In this document: positions 8,397-14,993 of the stretch, piece after piece | Numbering within the stretch: position 1 is the stretch's first letter | Layout of the letters: every line of letters starts with the position of its first letter | Source of the DNA: TMED13 sp042090305 | GTDB lineage: Bacteria > Pseudomonadota > Alphaproteobacteria > Methylaequorales > Methylaequoraceae | DNA: 21,012 nt | Reading direction: 5' to 3' | NCBI GenBank assembly: GCA_042090305.1 | Contig: JBELJQ010000028.1 | Span: 1-21,012, forward strand | Notes under the pieces: generated by a model | Databases searched by the model: none | Seen by the model: only the letters and a program-made list of their open reading frames with translations | Told to the model about the DNA's origin: nothing | Translations under genes and position numbers: made by a program

Positions 8397-8882
8397 ATGA
8401 ACTTTTTTTATATTCTTATATTAATTCTTTTTTTTACAAATTTACAAGCTACTGTGATAGTAAATTCTGTTATAAAACTAAAGGATAACGTTCCTGAAGA
8501 ATGTGGATTAGCATTTATAGACAAAGATGGAAAATTTAATGGAGAATTAGTTATAAAAAAACATGATTCACAGAACACTTTAACAGTATTTTCAGTTATT
8601 CATAAAGATTCGCAAGTTAAATCAGCTAATGTTAAAACTTTTTCAAAAGATATTTTAAAGATTTTAAAAAAAGAAAACTTAGAAAAAGATTTATTTAAAA
8701 TAGAAAATGTAACACAAAACAATGATATGACAAAATTTTTTCAAGAAATTTTAATTAATGGTGGTAGGTTTTTTATAAACAATGATACTTATGAAATAAT
8801 CGGGCCTATTGATTCAAAAGTCAGGTTAGAGTATCTTTTCTGTACAGGTGAAATGTTTTTACCCAACTATGAGAAGAAATGA
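8397..8882 (+). CDS. Putative secreted protein of unknown function, coupled to bioB
   Basis: I do not recognise the family. The 161-residue protein begins with a hydrophobic signal-peptide-like segment (residues 3-15) ending in TNLQA, with probable cleavage near residue 18. The mature part is Lys- and Asn-rich with two cysteines, Cys36 and Cys149, that could pair in the periplasm. It has no other membrane segment. The frame can be extended to a TTG at 8382, but the ATG at 8397 gives a cleaner signal peptide and avoids overlapping nnr. The TGA stop overlaps the bioB start as ATGA, so the two are almost certainly co-translated. This suggests a functional link to bioB or just packing; nothing in the protein shows a role in biotin synthesis. 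Confidence 0.75.
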   Translation: MNFFYILILILFFTNLQATVIVNSVIKLKDNVPEECGLAFIDKDGKFNGELVIKKHDSQNTLTVFSVIHKDSQVKSANVKTFSKDILKILKKENLEKDLFKIENVTQNNDMTKFFQEILINGGRFFINNDTYEIIGPIDSKVRLEYLFCTGEMFLPNYEKK

Positions 8883-9838
8883 ACAAAATTACACTCAAAA
8901 AAATTAAAAAAATTCTTTCCTTACCCCTCAATGACCTAATTTATAAGGCTCAGACTATTCACAAGAAATCTTTCCCAAAACTTGATATTCAGTTAGCGTC
9001 TCTTCTCTCAATAAAAACTGGTTCGTGTCCAGAGGATTGTAAATATTGTCCACAATCAGCTCATTATAATGTGAACCTGAAAAAGGAGAAGTTAATAAAT
9101 ATCGATTTAGTTAAAAAAGCAGCTAAAAAAGCTAAAGAGAATGGAGCCGAGAGATTCTGTATGGGAGCAGCTTGGAAAAAATTGAGAGACGGAGAAGACC
9201 TAGATACAGTTATTAAAATGATTAAAGAGGTTAAATCTCTTAATCTAGAAGCATGTGTTACACTCGGAACAATTACAAAAAAACAGGCTAATCTTTTAAA
9301 AGAAGCTGGATTAGATGCTTACAATCATAATATCGATACATCCCCAGAGTTTTATAAAGAAATAATCACAACTAGAACGTTTGAAGAGAGGTTGGAAACA
9401 ATAAACAACGTACAAAAAGCAGGTATCAGTGTATGTTCTGGTGGAATAATAGGTATGGGAGAATCATGGCACGATAGGGCAAGAATGATTGAGGTTTTAG
9501 CAAACCTTCAACCACAACCCGAAAGTATACCGATCAATTCACTTGTCCCAGTAGAAGGAACACCCCTAGAAAATAGGAAGAAAGTTAACTCGCTAGAAAT
9601 GGTTAGAATAATAGCCTCAACGAGAATAATTTTGCCGAAATCTAGGATTAGATTATCCGCAGGTAGAAAAGAACTGTCTAATGAGGCACAGTTACTGTGT
9701 TTTATTGTCGGAGCAAACTCTATATTTTATGGCGATACCCTTTTAACAACCGATAATAATGATATGAAAAGTGATAAAGAACTAATTTCTCAATACAATA
9801 ATCCTGAAGAGAATATCATCAATTCGATAGATTTATAA
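8879..9838 (+). CDS. bioB: Biotin synthase (radical SAM)
   Basis: BioB inserts sulfur into dethiobiotin, the last step of biotin synthesis. The radical-SAM cluster motif is Cys50-x3-Cys54-x2-Cys57 (CPEDCKYCPQ). The [2Fe-2S] ligands Cys94 (RFCMGAAW), Cys126 (EACVTLG) and Cys186 (VCSGGIIGMGE) are present, with the conserved Arg in the RIRLSAGR segment as fourth ligand. The substrate-site motif YNHNIDTSPEFY is intact. The 319-residue length is normal. It is translationally coupled to the upstream small secreted protein (ATGA). No bioA, bioD, bioF, bioC or bioH is in the window, so BioB may be fed by a distant cluster or by imported dethiobiotin. Its 3' end overlaps the convergent cytochrome gene by 20 bases. 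Confidence 0.97.
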   Translation: MNKITLKKIKKILSLPLNDLIYKAQTIHKKSFPKLDIQLASLLSIKTGSCPEDCKYCPQSAHYNVNLKKEKLINIDLVKKAAKKAKENGAERFCMGAAWKKLRDGEDLDTVIKMIKEVKSLNLEACVTLGTITKKQANLLKEAGLDAYNHNIDTSPEFYKEIITTRTFEERLETINNVQKAGISVCSGGIIGMGESWHDRARMIEVLANLQPQPESIPINSLVPVEGTPLENRKKVNSLEMVRIIASTRIILPKSRIRLSAGRKELSNEAQLLCFIVGANSIFYGDTLLTTDNNDMKSDKELISQYNNPEENIINSIDL

Positions 9839-10289
9839 AACCATTCCTATTTGGCATTTGAACACCAGATAAATATTCTTTATTTATTATTTTTCTATCA
9901 TAAAGATCATTTATATTTAACAAGTATGCTGTTAGTGAATAGACTTCGCTGTCTGAAAAGTAATCATTATTTGAATTTCTTTTAGCCCTATTAATATAAT
10001 CAAAAATTTTTGGCGCATAAGGCCAGAAATTTCCAATAGATTTAGATATTCTATCACCTGTAAGATCTGATTTTCCTACAAGCTCTGGTGCAGTTAACCC
10101 TTCTCCAGAGTATCCATGACACTCGCTACAATTTTTTTTATATATTTTCTCTCCCACTTCGATAGAACCATTAGCATTTGGAAGATTTGAGCCATCTATT
10201 TCAATTGTAATTATATCTTTACATTGTAAATTTGAATAAAAAAAAAAAATGGCAATTAAATTAATTATAAACATGCACGACCTGACCAT
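9819..10289 (-). CDS. Monoheme cytochrome c, sulfite dehydrogenase electron-accepting subunit (SoxD/SorB-like)
   Basis: This is a periplasmic c-type cytochrome that should take electrons from the adjacent molybdenum enzyme. The N terminus is a signal peptide with a very hydrophobic core. The single heme-binding motif is CSECH at 54-58, the probable distal Met145 is in QMPNRNGF, and GNFWPYAPKIFDYI at 86-99 resembles SoxD-type cytochromes. Only one heme site is present, so it is not a full two-heme SoxD. The gene starts inside the end of the soxC-like gene. ATG 10289 gives a 29-base overlap. A second ATG at 10274 (residue 6) has AGG at a better Shine-Dalgarno distance and gives 14 bases, so it is a credible alternative start. 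Twelve consecutive T bases code for part of the signal peptide. Confidence 0.85.
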   Translation of the reverse strand: MVRSCMFIINLIAIFFFYSNLQCKDIITIEIDGSNLPNANGSIEVGEKIYKKNCSECHGYSGEGLTAPELVGKSDLTGDRISKSIGNFWPYAPKIFDYINRAKRNSNNDYFSDSEVYSLTAYLLNINDLYDRKIINKEYLSGVQMPNRNGFINLSN

Positions 10290-11469
10290 CTTTTTTTATC
10301 TTCCAAGAAGTAATACCATTAAAATGATAATACGCATTTTTTCCTAATTTTTTTATTATATCTTTTCTTGATGGTTGAACTTGATTTTTAATGTCAATGC
10401 ATCTTGATTGGATAATCACAGTATCTCCATTCCATTTAAAATTATAATTGAACCTAACAAAAGTTTGATTTTTAGAACTTAATTGGGCATTCTGCCAAGA
10501 AATTCCACCATCAGTAGATACTTCAACTTTTTTTATTAATGAAGAACCAGACCAAGCCAAACCTGATATTACAATTTGACCTTGCTGAATAGTACTTCCA
10601 AACGTAGGGGATGTAATGATTGATTTTAAACCCATTAAAAAACTATATTGTCTTGATTTTCCAGAGGTCAGTAAATCGGTATATCTTGATGTCTCGTTTC
10701 TTGTATAAGCAGGACCATATCTAAACTTAATTTTATTTAACCATTTTACATGGGTTGATCCTTCCCAACCAGGTATTATAAGTCTTAAAGGATAACCTTG
10801 TTCTGGTCTAATTGGTTCTCCATTTTGATATAAAGCTAGCAAACTATTTTTTTTTAATACCTTTATCGGCAGGCTTATATTATAAGTTCCTTTATCAAAA
10901 CTTGAAAATTCAATCCAAATGTTTTTCTTTTTTTTGTAGTCTTTTATTAGCTTTGACACAAAACTTTCCAAAGGTATTCCAGTCCACTCAGAAATTGAAA
11001 ATAAACCGTGTATATAGTCAACAGAGGTTTTTACTGGATCTTTATTATAAAGAACATTTGAATTGCCTCCACATTCAATGAATGTTTTAATTGTTTTTAA
11101 ATTATATTCTCTAAGTAGGTCGATCGAATATTCAATTTTATCTCCATTTAAACTTTCAATTTGAAGGTAATATTCATTTGGATTTTTTAAAGGAACTCCA
11201 TAATGGTGCCGTTCAAAATGGAGTCCATTAGGCGTTATACTCCCTGCTAATTTACTTAAAGGGGAATAGCTCACTCCATTTCCAGAGTAGTTTGGGTTTG
11301 ATATAATCCACCTAAAGATTCTTTCAAATTTACTTGGTTGTCCATAACTTCTAAACCCTGCCTTTTTTTCAAAATCAGATACAACAATATCAGATTTTAC
11401 TTTTTTAAAGCATAGAGTCGGAATTATAATACTGAATATAAATTTAAAAAAATTTCTTCTAAACTTCAT
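10261..11469 (-). CDS. SoxC-like sulfite dehydrogenase, molybdopterin subunit
   Basis: This sulfite oxidase family enzyme probably oxidises sulfite (or the related sulfane-linked substrate of SoxCD) in the periplasm. The 402-residue protein begins MKFRRNFFKF, a twin-arginine-like signal consistent with export of a folded cofactor protein. TPNGLHFERHHYGVP at 79-93 is typical of SoxC. The molybdenum-binding Cys133 lies in ECGGNS. The C-terminal Mo-co dimerisation domain (about 285-395) contains ISGLAWSGSS and VEVSTDGGISW. It is followed with overlap by the cytochrome c gene, forming a two-gene unit. No soxXYZAB genes are nearby, which argues for stand-alone sulfite oxidation over thiosulfate oxidation. 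Two palindromes sit in the upstream spacer. Confidence 0.88.
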   Translation of the reverse strand: MKFRRNFFKFIFSIIIPTLCFKKVKSDIVVSDFEKKAGFRSYGQPSKFERIFRWIISNPNYSGNGVSYSPLSKLAGSITPNGLHFERHHYGVPLKNPNEYYLQIESLNGDKIEYSIDLLREYNLKTIKTFIECGGNSNVLYNKDPVKTSVDYIHGLFSISEWTGIPLESFVSKLIKDYKKKKNIWIEFSSFDKGTYNISLPIKVLKKNSLLALYQNGEPIRPEQGYPLRLIIPGWEGSTHVKWLNKIKFRYGPAYTRNETSRYTDLLTSGKSRQYSFLMGLKSIITSPTFGSTIQQGQIVISGLAWSGSSLIKKVEVSTDGGISWQNAQLSSKNQTFVRFNYNFKWNGDTVIIQSRCIDIKNQVQPSRKDIIKKLGKNAYYHFNGITSWKIKKDGQVVHVYN

Positions 11470-11506
11470 TTTATACTAAATATTTTTTTTTTTGTTTCAT
11501 GGCTTG

Positions 11507-11520
11507 AAAGTTGCAACTTT
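11507..11520. promoter_or_regulatory. Perfect 14-bp palindrome upstream of the sulfite dehydrogenase gene
   Basis: AAAGTTG is immediately followed by its reverse complement CAACTTT. It lies 38 bases upstream of the soxC-like start codon and 34 bases before the divergent 61-residue gene, a normal position for an operator. No regulator gene for it is visible in the window. The role is inference. Confidence 0.45.
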
Positions 11521-11542
11521 AATAAACAGTTAATGTTTATTA
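11520..11542. promoter_or_regulatory. Inverted repeat (9-bp arms, 5-base spacer) in the same divergent spacer
   Basis: Arms TAATAAACA (11520-11528) and TGTTTATTA (11534-11542) flank GTTAA. It abuts the 14-bp palindrome, so the two share base 11520. In such AT-rich DNA a 9-bp perfect arm pair is more than expected locally but not proof of function. It could be a second regulator site or part of a promoter. Confidence 0.35.
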
Positions 11543-11554
11543 TATGTAATTTAT

Positions 11555-11740
11555 ATGGCCAGATATTTTAAATCAATAAATAAAAAAAGTGTTCAAATTG
11601 ATGTATTTCATGGATGGGATGTAAAACTTAAAAAGTGGTTTATAGACATTAAAATGTCTGGTTTTACTGGCGGTAACATTAAGCAATTATTTACCACTCA
11701 GAACAGCTATAACACCTTCATTAAAAAATTTTTAAATTAA
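11555..11740 (+). CDS. Small hypothetical protein, 61 residues
   Basis: I do not recognise it. The protein is basic and soluble, with several aromatic residues (two Trp, several Phe/Tyr) and no signal or membrane segment. It starts at an ATG without a visible Shine-Dalgarno sequence and ends 25 bases before trmL in the same direction, so the two probably share a transcript. No other gene overlaps this stretch on either strand, and composition looks protein-like (FHGWDVKLKKWFID). That supports a real gene, but the short length leaves doubt. Confidence 0.55.
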   Translation: MARYFKSINKKSVQIDVFHGWDVKLKKWFIDIKMSGFTGGNIKQLFTTQNSYNTFIKKFLN

Positions 11741-11765
11741 TCAATTTATCTTGTATATTTCTAGT

Positions 11766-12254
11766 ATGAAATATAAAAAAACATTTGAAATTGTTTTGTT
11801 TCAACCCGAAATACCTCCAAATACTGGTAATATTATAAGACTTTGTGCCAACACAGGTTCCAGATTACATATAATTAAACCTATAGGCTTTGATATTGGA
11901 GAAAAAGCAATGAGAAGAGCAGGAATGGATTATCTAAAAAAAGTAGATATACATGTTTATCATGATTTAGATGATTTTATTGAAAATAATAAATTTAAGA
12001 GACTTTTCCTAGTAACAAAGTTTGCAGAAAAACTATATAATGAATACTTATATAAAATTGGTGATTATTTTATGTTTGGTTCTGAATCATCTGGATTTAC
12101 TGATGAAGTATTCAAAAAATTCAAAAATCAAAAAAAAATTCTAATTCCAATGCTTCCTAATAGTAGAAGTTTGAACCTTTCTAACTGCGTTTCGATTTGT
12201 ATATACGAAGCATGGAAACAAAATAATTTTAACTACCTTAAGATAGTAAAATAA
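11766..12254 (+). CDS. trmL: tRNA (cytidine/uridine-34-2'-O)-methyltransferase TrmL
   Basis: TrmL methylates the wobble ribose of tRNA-Leu isoacceptors. The 162-residue SPOUT-fold protein has the three SPOUT motifs. These are QPEIPPNTGNIIRLC near 14-28, FGSESSG near 107-113 and, for the SAM-binding knot, IPMLPNSRSLNLSNCVSI near 130-147. The frame is open back to a TTG at 11751, but the ATG at 11766 fits the family start. The last 22 bases overlap the end of the convergent methyltransferase gene. It is a standard single-domain member with no insertion. Confidence 0.93.
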   Translation: MKYKKTFEIVLFQPEIPPNTGNIIRLCANTGSRLHIIKPIGFDIGEKAMRRAGMDYLKKVDIHVYHDLDDFIENNKFKRLFLVTKFAEKLYNEYLYKIGDYFMFGSESSGFTDEVFKKFKNQKKILIPMLPNSRSLNLSNCVSICIYEAWKQNNFNYLKIVK

Positions 12255-12871
12255 ACATCTTTTATACTTTTACTGGAATGAAAAAAGGATACTTTTTTAA
12301 ATTCCTCTCTAAGCTTGCAGAGAGTTAATCCAAAATTAGCATAGTATATGTTATTTTTTATATAACTATTTTTTTTTGTATATTGGAGATTAAAAATTAA
12401 AGCTTTTCTTGATTGAGAAAAACATTTTTTTAAGTTAAAAAAAATATAATTTTCCCAATTCTCAAGATTATCTGTTACCGCATAATTATACGTGCCAGAT
12501 ATTATGGTTACATCAGACTTCCTTTTTGGAAAATAAGAACAATCAAAATAATTTGATGGATATTTTTTTTTACAATAATCAATGAGCTTTGCGTTTATGT
12601 CATATCCTGAATAAGTGAATTTGTCTTTTTTATGATTTAGGAAATTAAGAAAAGATGCGTATCCACAACCAATATCAGCTATTTCAATTTTAATATTATT
12701 TTTAATTCTTTCTTTTAGTAATTTATAAATAATATCAAACCTACTATATTGAGATTTTTTTGAAACCCAAAACAATCCATACGGAGTAAAACCATACTTT
12801 TTAAGATTTTGGTTATAAGTTTGGTTCAATAAAGAATTAAAATAAATATTTTTGAATTTTATCATACTCAT
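12233..12871 (-). CDS. Class I SAM-dependent methyltransferase, substrate unknown
   Basis: The 212-residue protein has a Rossmann-fold methyltransferase core. Motif I is IADIGCG at 64-70, the acidic end of strand 2 is SGYDI with Asp91, and a later strand is ALIFNLQ near 157-163. The N-terminal KYGFTPYGLFWVSKKSQ segment (25-41) resembles bacterial small-molecule methyltransferases that begin with a substrate-lid helix. The substrate cannot be told. It follows the cyclic-nucleotide-fold gene with a six-base gap, so the two form an operon, and its end overlaps trmL by 22 bases. An alternative ATG two codons in (12865) would make little difference. Confidence 0.8.
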   Translation of the reverse strand: MSMIKFKNIYFNSLLNQTYNQNLKKYGFTPYGLFWVSKKSQYSRFDIIYKLLKERIKNNIKIEIADIGCGYASFLNFLNHKKDKFTYSGYDINAKLIDYCKKKYPSNYFDCSYFPKRKSDVTIISGTYNYAVTDNLENWENYIFFNLKKCFSQSRKALIFNLQYTKKNSYIKNNIYYANFGLTLCKLREEFKKVSFFHSSKSIKDVYFTILR

Positions 12872-12877
12872 CGTATT

Positions 12878-13297
12878 TTAAAATTTTGGGTCATTTTTAA
12901 TAGGTGTGTTTTTTTTTGGAACCTTTCTATAAGATATTAAATCAATCCATTTTCTGAAACAGTATATAATAAATGGGTCACATTTCTTTAATTTTTGTTT
13001 AAGTAAATCATTAGGGATAAAAACAACTTCAGAATTTTCAATTGCCTCAGCTGAAATTTGTCTTAAATTAGATTCGAAAAGTATATACCATGCACCAAAA
13101 GTATCACCTTTAGAAATTTCACCAATATGTTCAATGATATTCTGTGAATAATGTTTTTTCTTCAACTCAATTGAACCTGACACAACCACATAAGCTCCAT
13201 CAGCAATTTGGCCTTGAGGGAAAATTACTTCACCCTTCTTGAATTTTTTTACTTCAAAGGAAGATTTAAGATTATTTAAATCGATATCATTTAACAT
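12878..13297 (-). CDS. Single-domain cyclic-nucleotide-binding-fold protein
   Basis: The 139-residue protein is one Crp-like beta-roll (about 14-105): KKGEVIFPQGQIADGAYVVVSGSIEL, split by the usual glycines, then GDTFGAW and a helix. It has no helix-turn-helix, so it is not a Crp/Fnr DNA-binding regulator. In the phosphate-binding cassette the Glu that contacts the ribose of cAMP is replaced (FGAW at 67-70 where FGE is usual), although Arg79 remains. It may bind another ligand or serve as a protein interaction module. It leads an operon with the methyltransferase, which suggests it regulates or partners that enzyme. Such stand-alone domains are known in alphaproteobacteria but mostly unstudied. 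Confidence 0.8.
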   Translation of the reverse strand: MLNDIDLNNLKSSFEVKKFKKGEVIFPQGQIADGAYVVVSGSIELKKKHYSQNIIEHIGEISKGDTFGAWYILFESNLRQISAEAIENSEVVFIPNDLLKQKLKKCDPFIIYCFRKWIDLISYRKVPKKNTPIKNDPKF

Positions 13298-13360
13298 TTT
13301 TTCACTATGAAATATCTTAAAACTTTATTATATTAGTGTAAACGCAATTAAATTATAAAT

Positions 13361-13528
13361 ATGAAGATTATCAACTTAGCTATTAAAGGTGCATTCATAA
13401 CGGGTGTGATTGCAACAGGTGCTTTTTTTACAGGGGCTGCAATTGGAGTTTTAATAAATAAAGATAAAGCTCTAAACAAGTTCAAAAAAATGCAAATAAA
13501 GAAAAATAAATCCGCATCAACTAAATGA
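13361..13528 (+). CDS. Small membrane protein, 55 residues
   Basis: An ATG frame of 55 codons ends at TGA 13526-13528. Residues about 5-32 are a Gly/Ala/Thr-rich hydrophobic segment (KGAFITGVIATGAFFTGAA, then IGVLI). It is followed by a strongly basic tail rich in Lys, as expected for a single-pass inner membrane protein with the tail in the cytoplasm. No family is recognised. There is no strong Shine-Dalgarno sequence. It is divergent from the cyclic-nucleotide-fold gene with a 63-base spacer. Coding-like composition and absence of any other gene here support it. Confidence 0.6.
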   Translation: MKIINLAIKGAFITGVIATGAFFTGAAIGVLINKDKALNKFKKMQIKKNKSASTK

Positions 13529-13567
13529 CTTGAATAATAATTAATATTGATTATTTTACCTGTAACT

Positions 13568-13571
13568 GGAG
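13568..13571 (+). promoter_or_regulatory. Shine-Dalgarno sequence of the small secreted protein
   Basis: GGAG lies seven bases before the ATG at 13579. Clear Shine-Dalgarno sites are rare in this window, so this one supports the short gene downstream. Confidence 0.6.
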
Positions 13572-13578
13572 ATAAAAT

Positions 13579-13731
13579 ATGAAAAATTTATTAGTTATGT
13601 TAGTAGTCTTGTTTTCAATGATTTCTTTCGCTGGAAGCTCTTTCGCAAATCATTGTAGCGGTGGCCATGAAGAAATTAAAGATACTAAAGATTCTTCTAC
13701 AGAAGACACAAAAGAAACAAAGTCTAATTAG
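13579..13731 (+). CDS. Small secreted His/Cys-containing protein, 50 residues
   Basis: ATG to TAG gives 50 residues. The first 23 form a textbook signal peptide (MKNLLVMLVVLFSMISF, then small residues ending SSFA) with cleavage expected before NHCSGGHEE. The mature part is about 27 residues, highly charged and Lys/Asp/Glu/Thr-rich, with one Cys and two His near its start (N-H-C-S-G-G-H) that could bind a metal. A good GGAG ribosome site precedes it and a hairpin follows two bases after the stop. Function is unknown; metal binding is only a suggestion from the residues. Confidence 0.7.
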   Translation: MKNLLVMLVVLFSMISFAGSSFANHCSGGHEEIKDTKDSSTEDTKETKSN

Positions 13732-13733
13732 TT

Positions 13734-13754
13734 AAAGGCAGCTAGTCTGCCTTT
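13734..13754 (+). terminator. Probable terminator hairpin after the small secreted gene
   Basis: Arms AAAGGCAG (13734-13741) and CTGCCTTT (13747-13754) enclose a five-base loop. The T run is short (CTTTATTC), so strength is uncertain. It ends five bases before the start codon of the next gene, which is unusually close. Confidence 0.6.
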
Positions 13755-13759
13755 ATTCA

Positions 13760-14932
13760 ATGTTCAAAATACCAAATAAAAAAAACGCAGAAGCAGTCCT
13801 TAATAACTTTATTAAGAACGGATTAAGTTCCTACGCTTATAAACGGAACTATGATTATGGGCGTGATGAAAATTTTAATGTATCAAAACTATCACCTTTT
13901 ATAAGAAAGAGGATTCTTCATGAAAAGGATATAATAAAATTCAGTTTAAGATACTTTAGGTATCAAAACATTGAAAAATTTATCCAAGAAGTGTTTTGGA
14001 GAGTTTATTGGAAAGGTTGGCTGGAAGGAAGACGTCAAGTATGGAAAGATTATCTAGCAAATCTTAAAATACTAAAAAAAAAAAAATTTAACTCTTATTT
14101 GATGAAAAATTATGAAAAAGCACTTTCAGGTAAAACAGGTATTAATTGTTTTGATAGTTGGGTGAATGATTTACTAAAATATGGATATCTTCATAATCAT
14201 ACTAGAATGTGGTTTGCAAGTATCTGGATCCACACTCTTCGTATTCCATGGGAGCTTGGGGCTAATTTTTTTTTCGAAAATCTTTTTGATGCAGACCCAG
14301 CATCAAATACTTTATCATGGCGATGGGTTGCTGGTTTACAAACACAGGGTAAAGCATACCTAGCTAAAAAGGATAATATTGAAAAATTTTCTCATTTCAA
14401 ATTCTATAGTAATATACCGTTAGCCAATCTTCCTATAAATATTGATTTTAAATCATATGAGTTTAAAAATTCTACTTTTCCGGAGAAAAGAATAAAAGAT
14501 AATGATTTCTTCATAATTAGTAAAAATAACTTAATATACTCCGAAGAACAAATTGAGTTGCTCAAAAGATTACAGGTGATTCTAATAAGAAATGAAGTTC
14601 AAGTAAGCGGTTCACCAAATAAGAAAAAATTTAATCAAATCGCAATTTCAGAATATTTAAATTATCTTAATGATAATAAAATTACATTTAAAATATTAAC
14701 TAATCTATCTACCATTAAAAATGCGTTAAAAGAAACACCCACACATAGTATTTTCTCAAATTATCCTGGGATTGGTTATGAACATGATAACTTTGAAAGT
14801 TATAGAAAAGACGGTATCGATATTAATTATATATTTGATGATTTTGACATGATGTGTTGGCCGCACGCAAAGGCAGGGTTTTTCAGGTTTAAATTAAAAA
14901 TTCCAGAATTCATTGAATCGTTCATTGATTAA
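13760..14932 (+). CDS. Photolyase/cryptochrome-family protein, FAD domain first, unusual C-terminal domain
   Basis: Residues about 5-215 are the helical FAD-binding domain of the photolyase/cryptochrome family. Visible motifs are RNYDYGRDENFNVSKLSPFIR (split around 37), EVFWRVYWKGWLEGR near 77-91, NHTRMWFASIWIHTL at 146-160 and DADPASNTLSWRWVAG at 177-192. The usual N-terminal alpha/beta antenna domain is absent. Instead residues about 245-390 form a separate, probably alpha/beta region starting FFIISKNNLIY and ending WPHAKAGFFRFK. This looks like a permuted layout. The role is probably light-dependent DNA repair or light sensing, but this cannot be decided from sequence. An in-frame stop at 13733 rules out an upstream extension. 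A run of 13 A bases lies within the gene. Confidence 0.85.
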   Translation: MFKIPNKKNAEAVLNNFIKNGLSSYAYKRNYDYGRDENFNVSKLSPFIRKRILHEKDIIKFSLRYFRYQNIEKFIQEVFWRVYWKGWLEGRRQVWKDYLANLKILKKKKFNSYLMKNYEKALSGKTGINCFDSWVNDLLKYGYLHNHTRMWFASIWIHTLRIPWELGANFFFENLFDADPASNTLSWRWVAGLQTQGKAYLAKKDNIEKFSHFKFYSNIPLANLPINIDFKSYEFKNSTFPEKRIKDNDFFIISKNNLIYSEEQIELLKRLQVILIRNEVQVSGSPNKKKFNQIAISEYLNYLNDNKITFKILTNLSTIKNALKETPTHSIFSNYPGIGYEHDNFESYRKDGIDINYIFDDFDMMCWPHAKAGFFRFKLKIPEFIESFID

Positions 14933-14993
14933 TTGTTAAAATAATACGATCTTTTAGTTTATTCATATAGACTTAAATTGAAAAATATCAAAG

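Noticed and set aside
11751..11765. TTG start extending trmL by five codons
   Set aside because: The ATG at 11766 fits the TrmL N terminus and no ribosome site supports the TTG.
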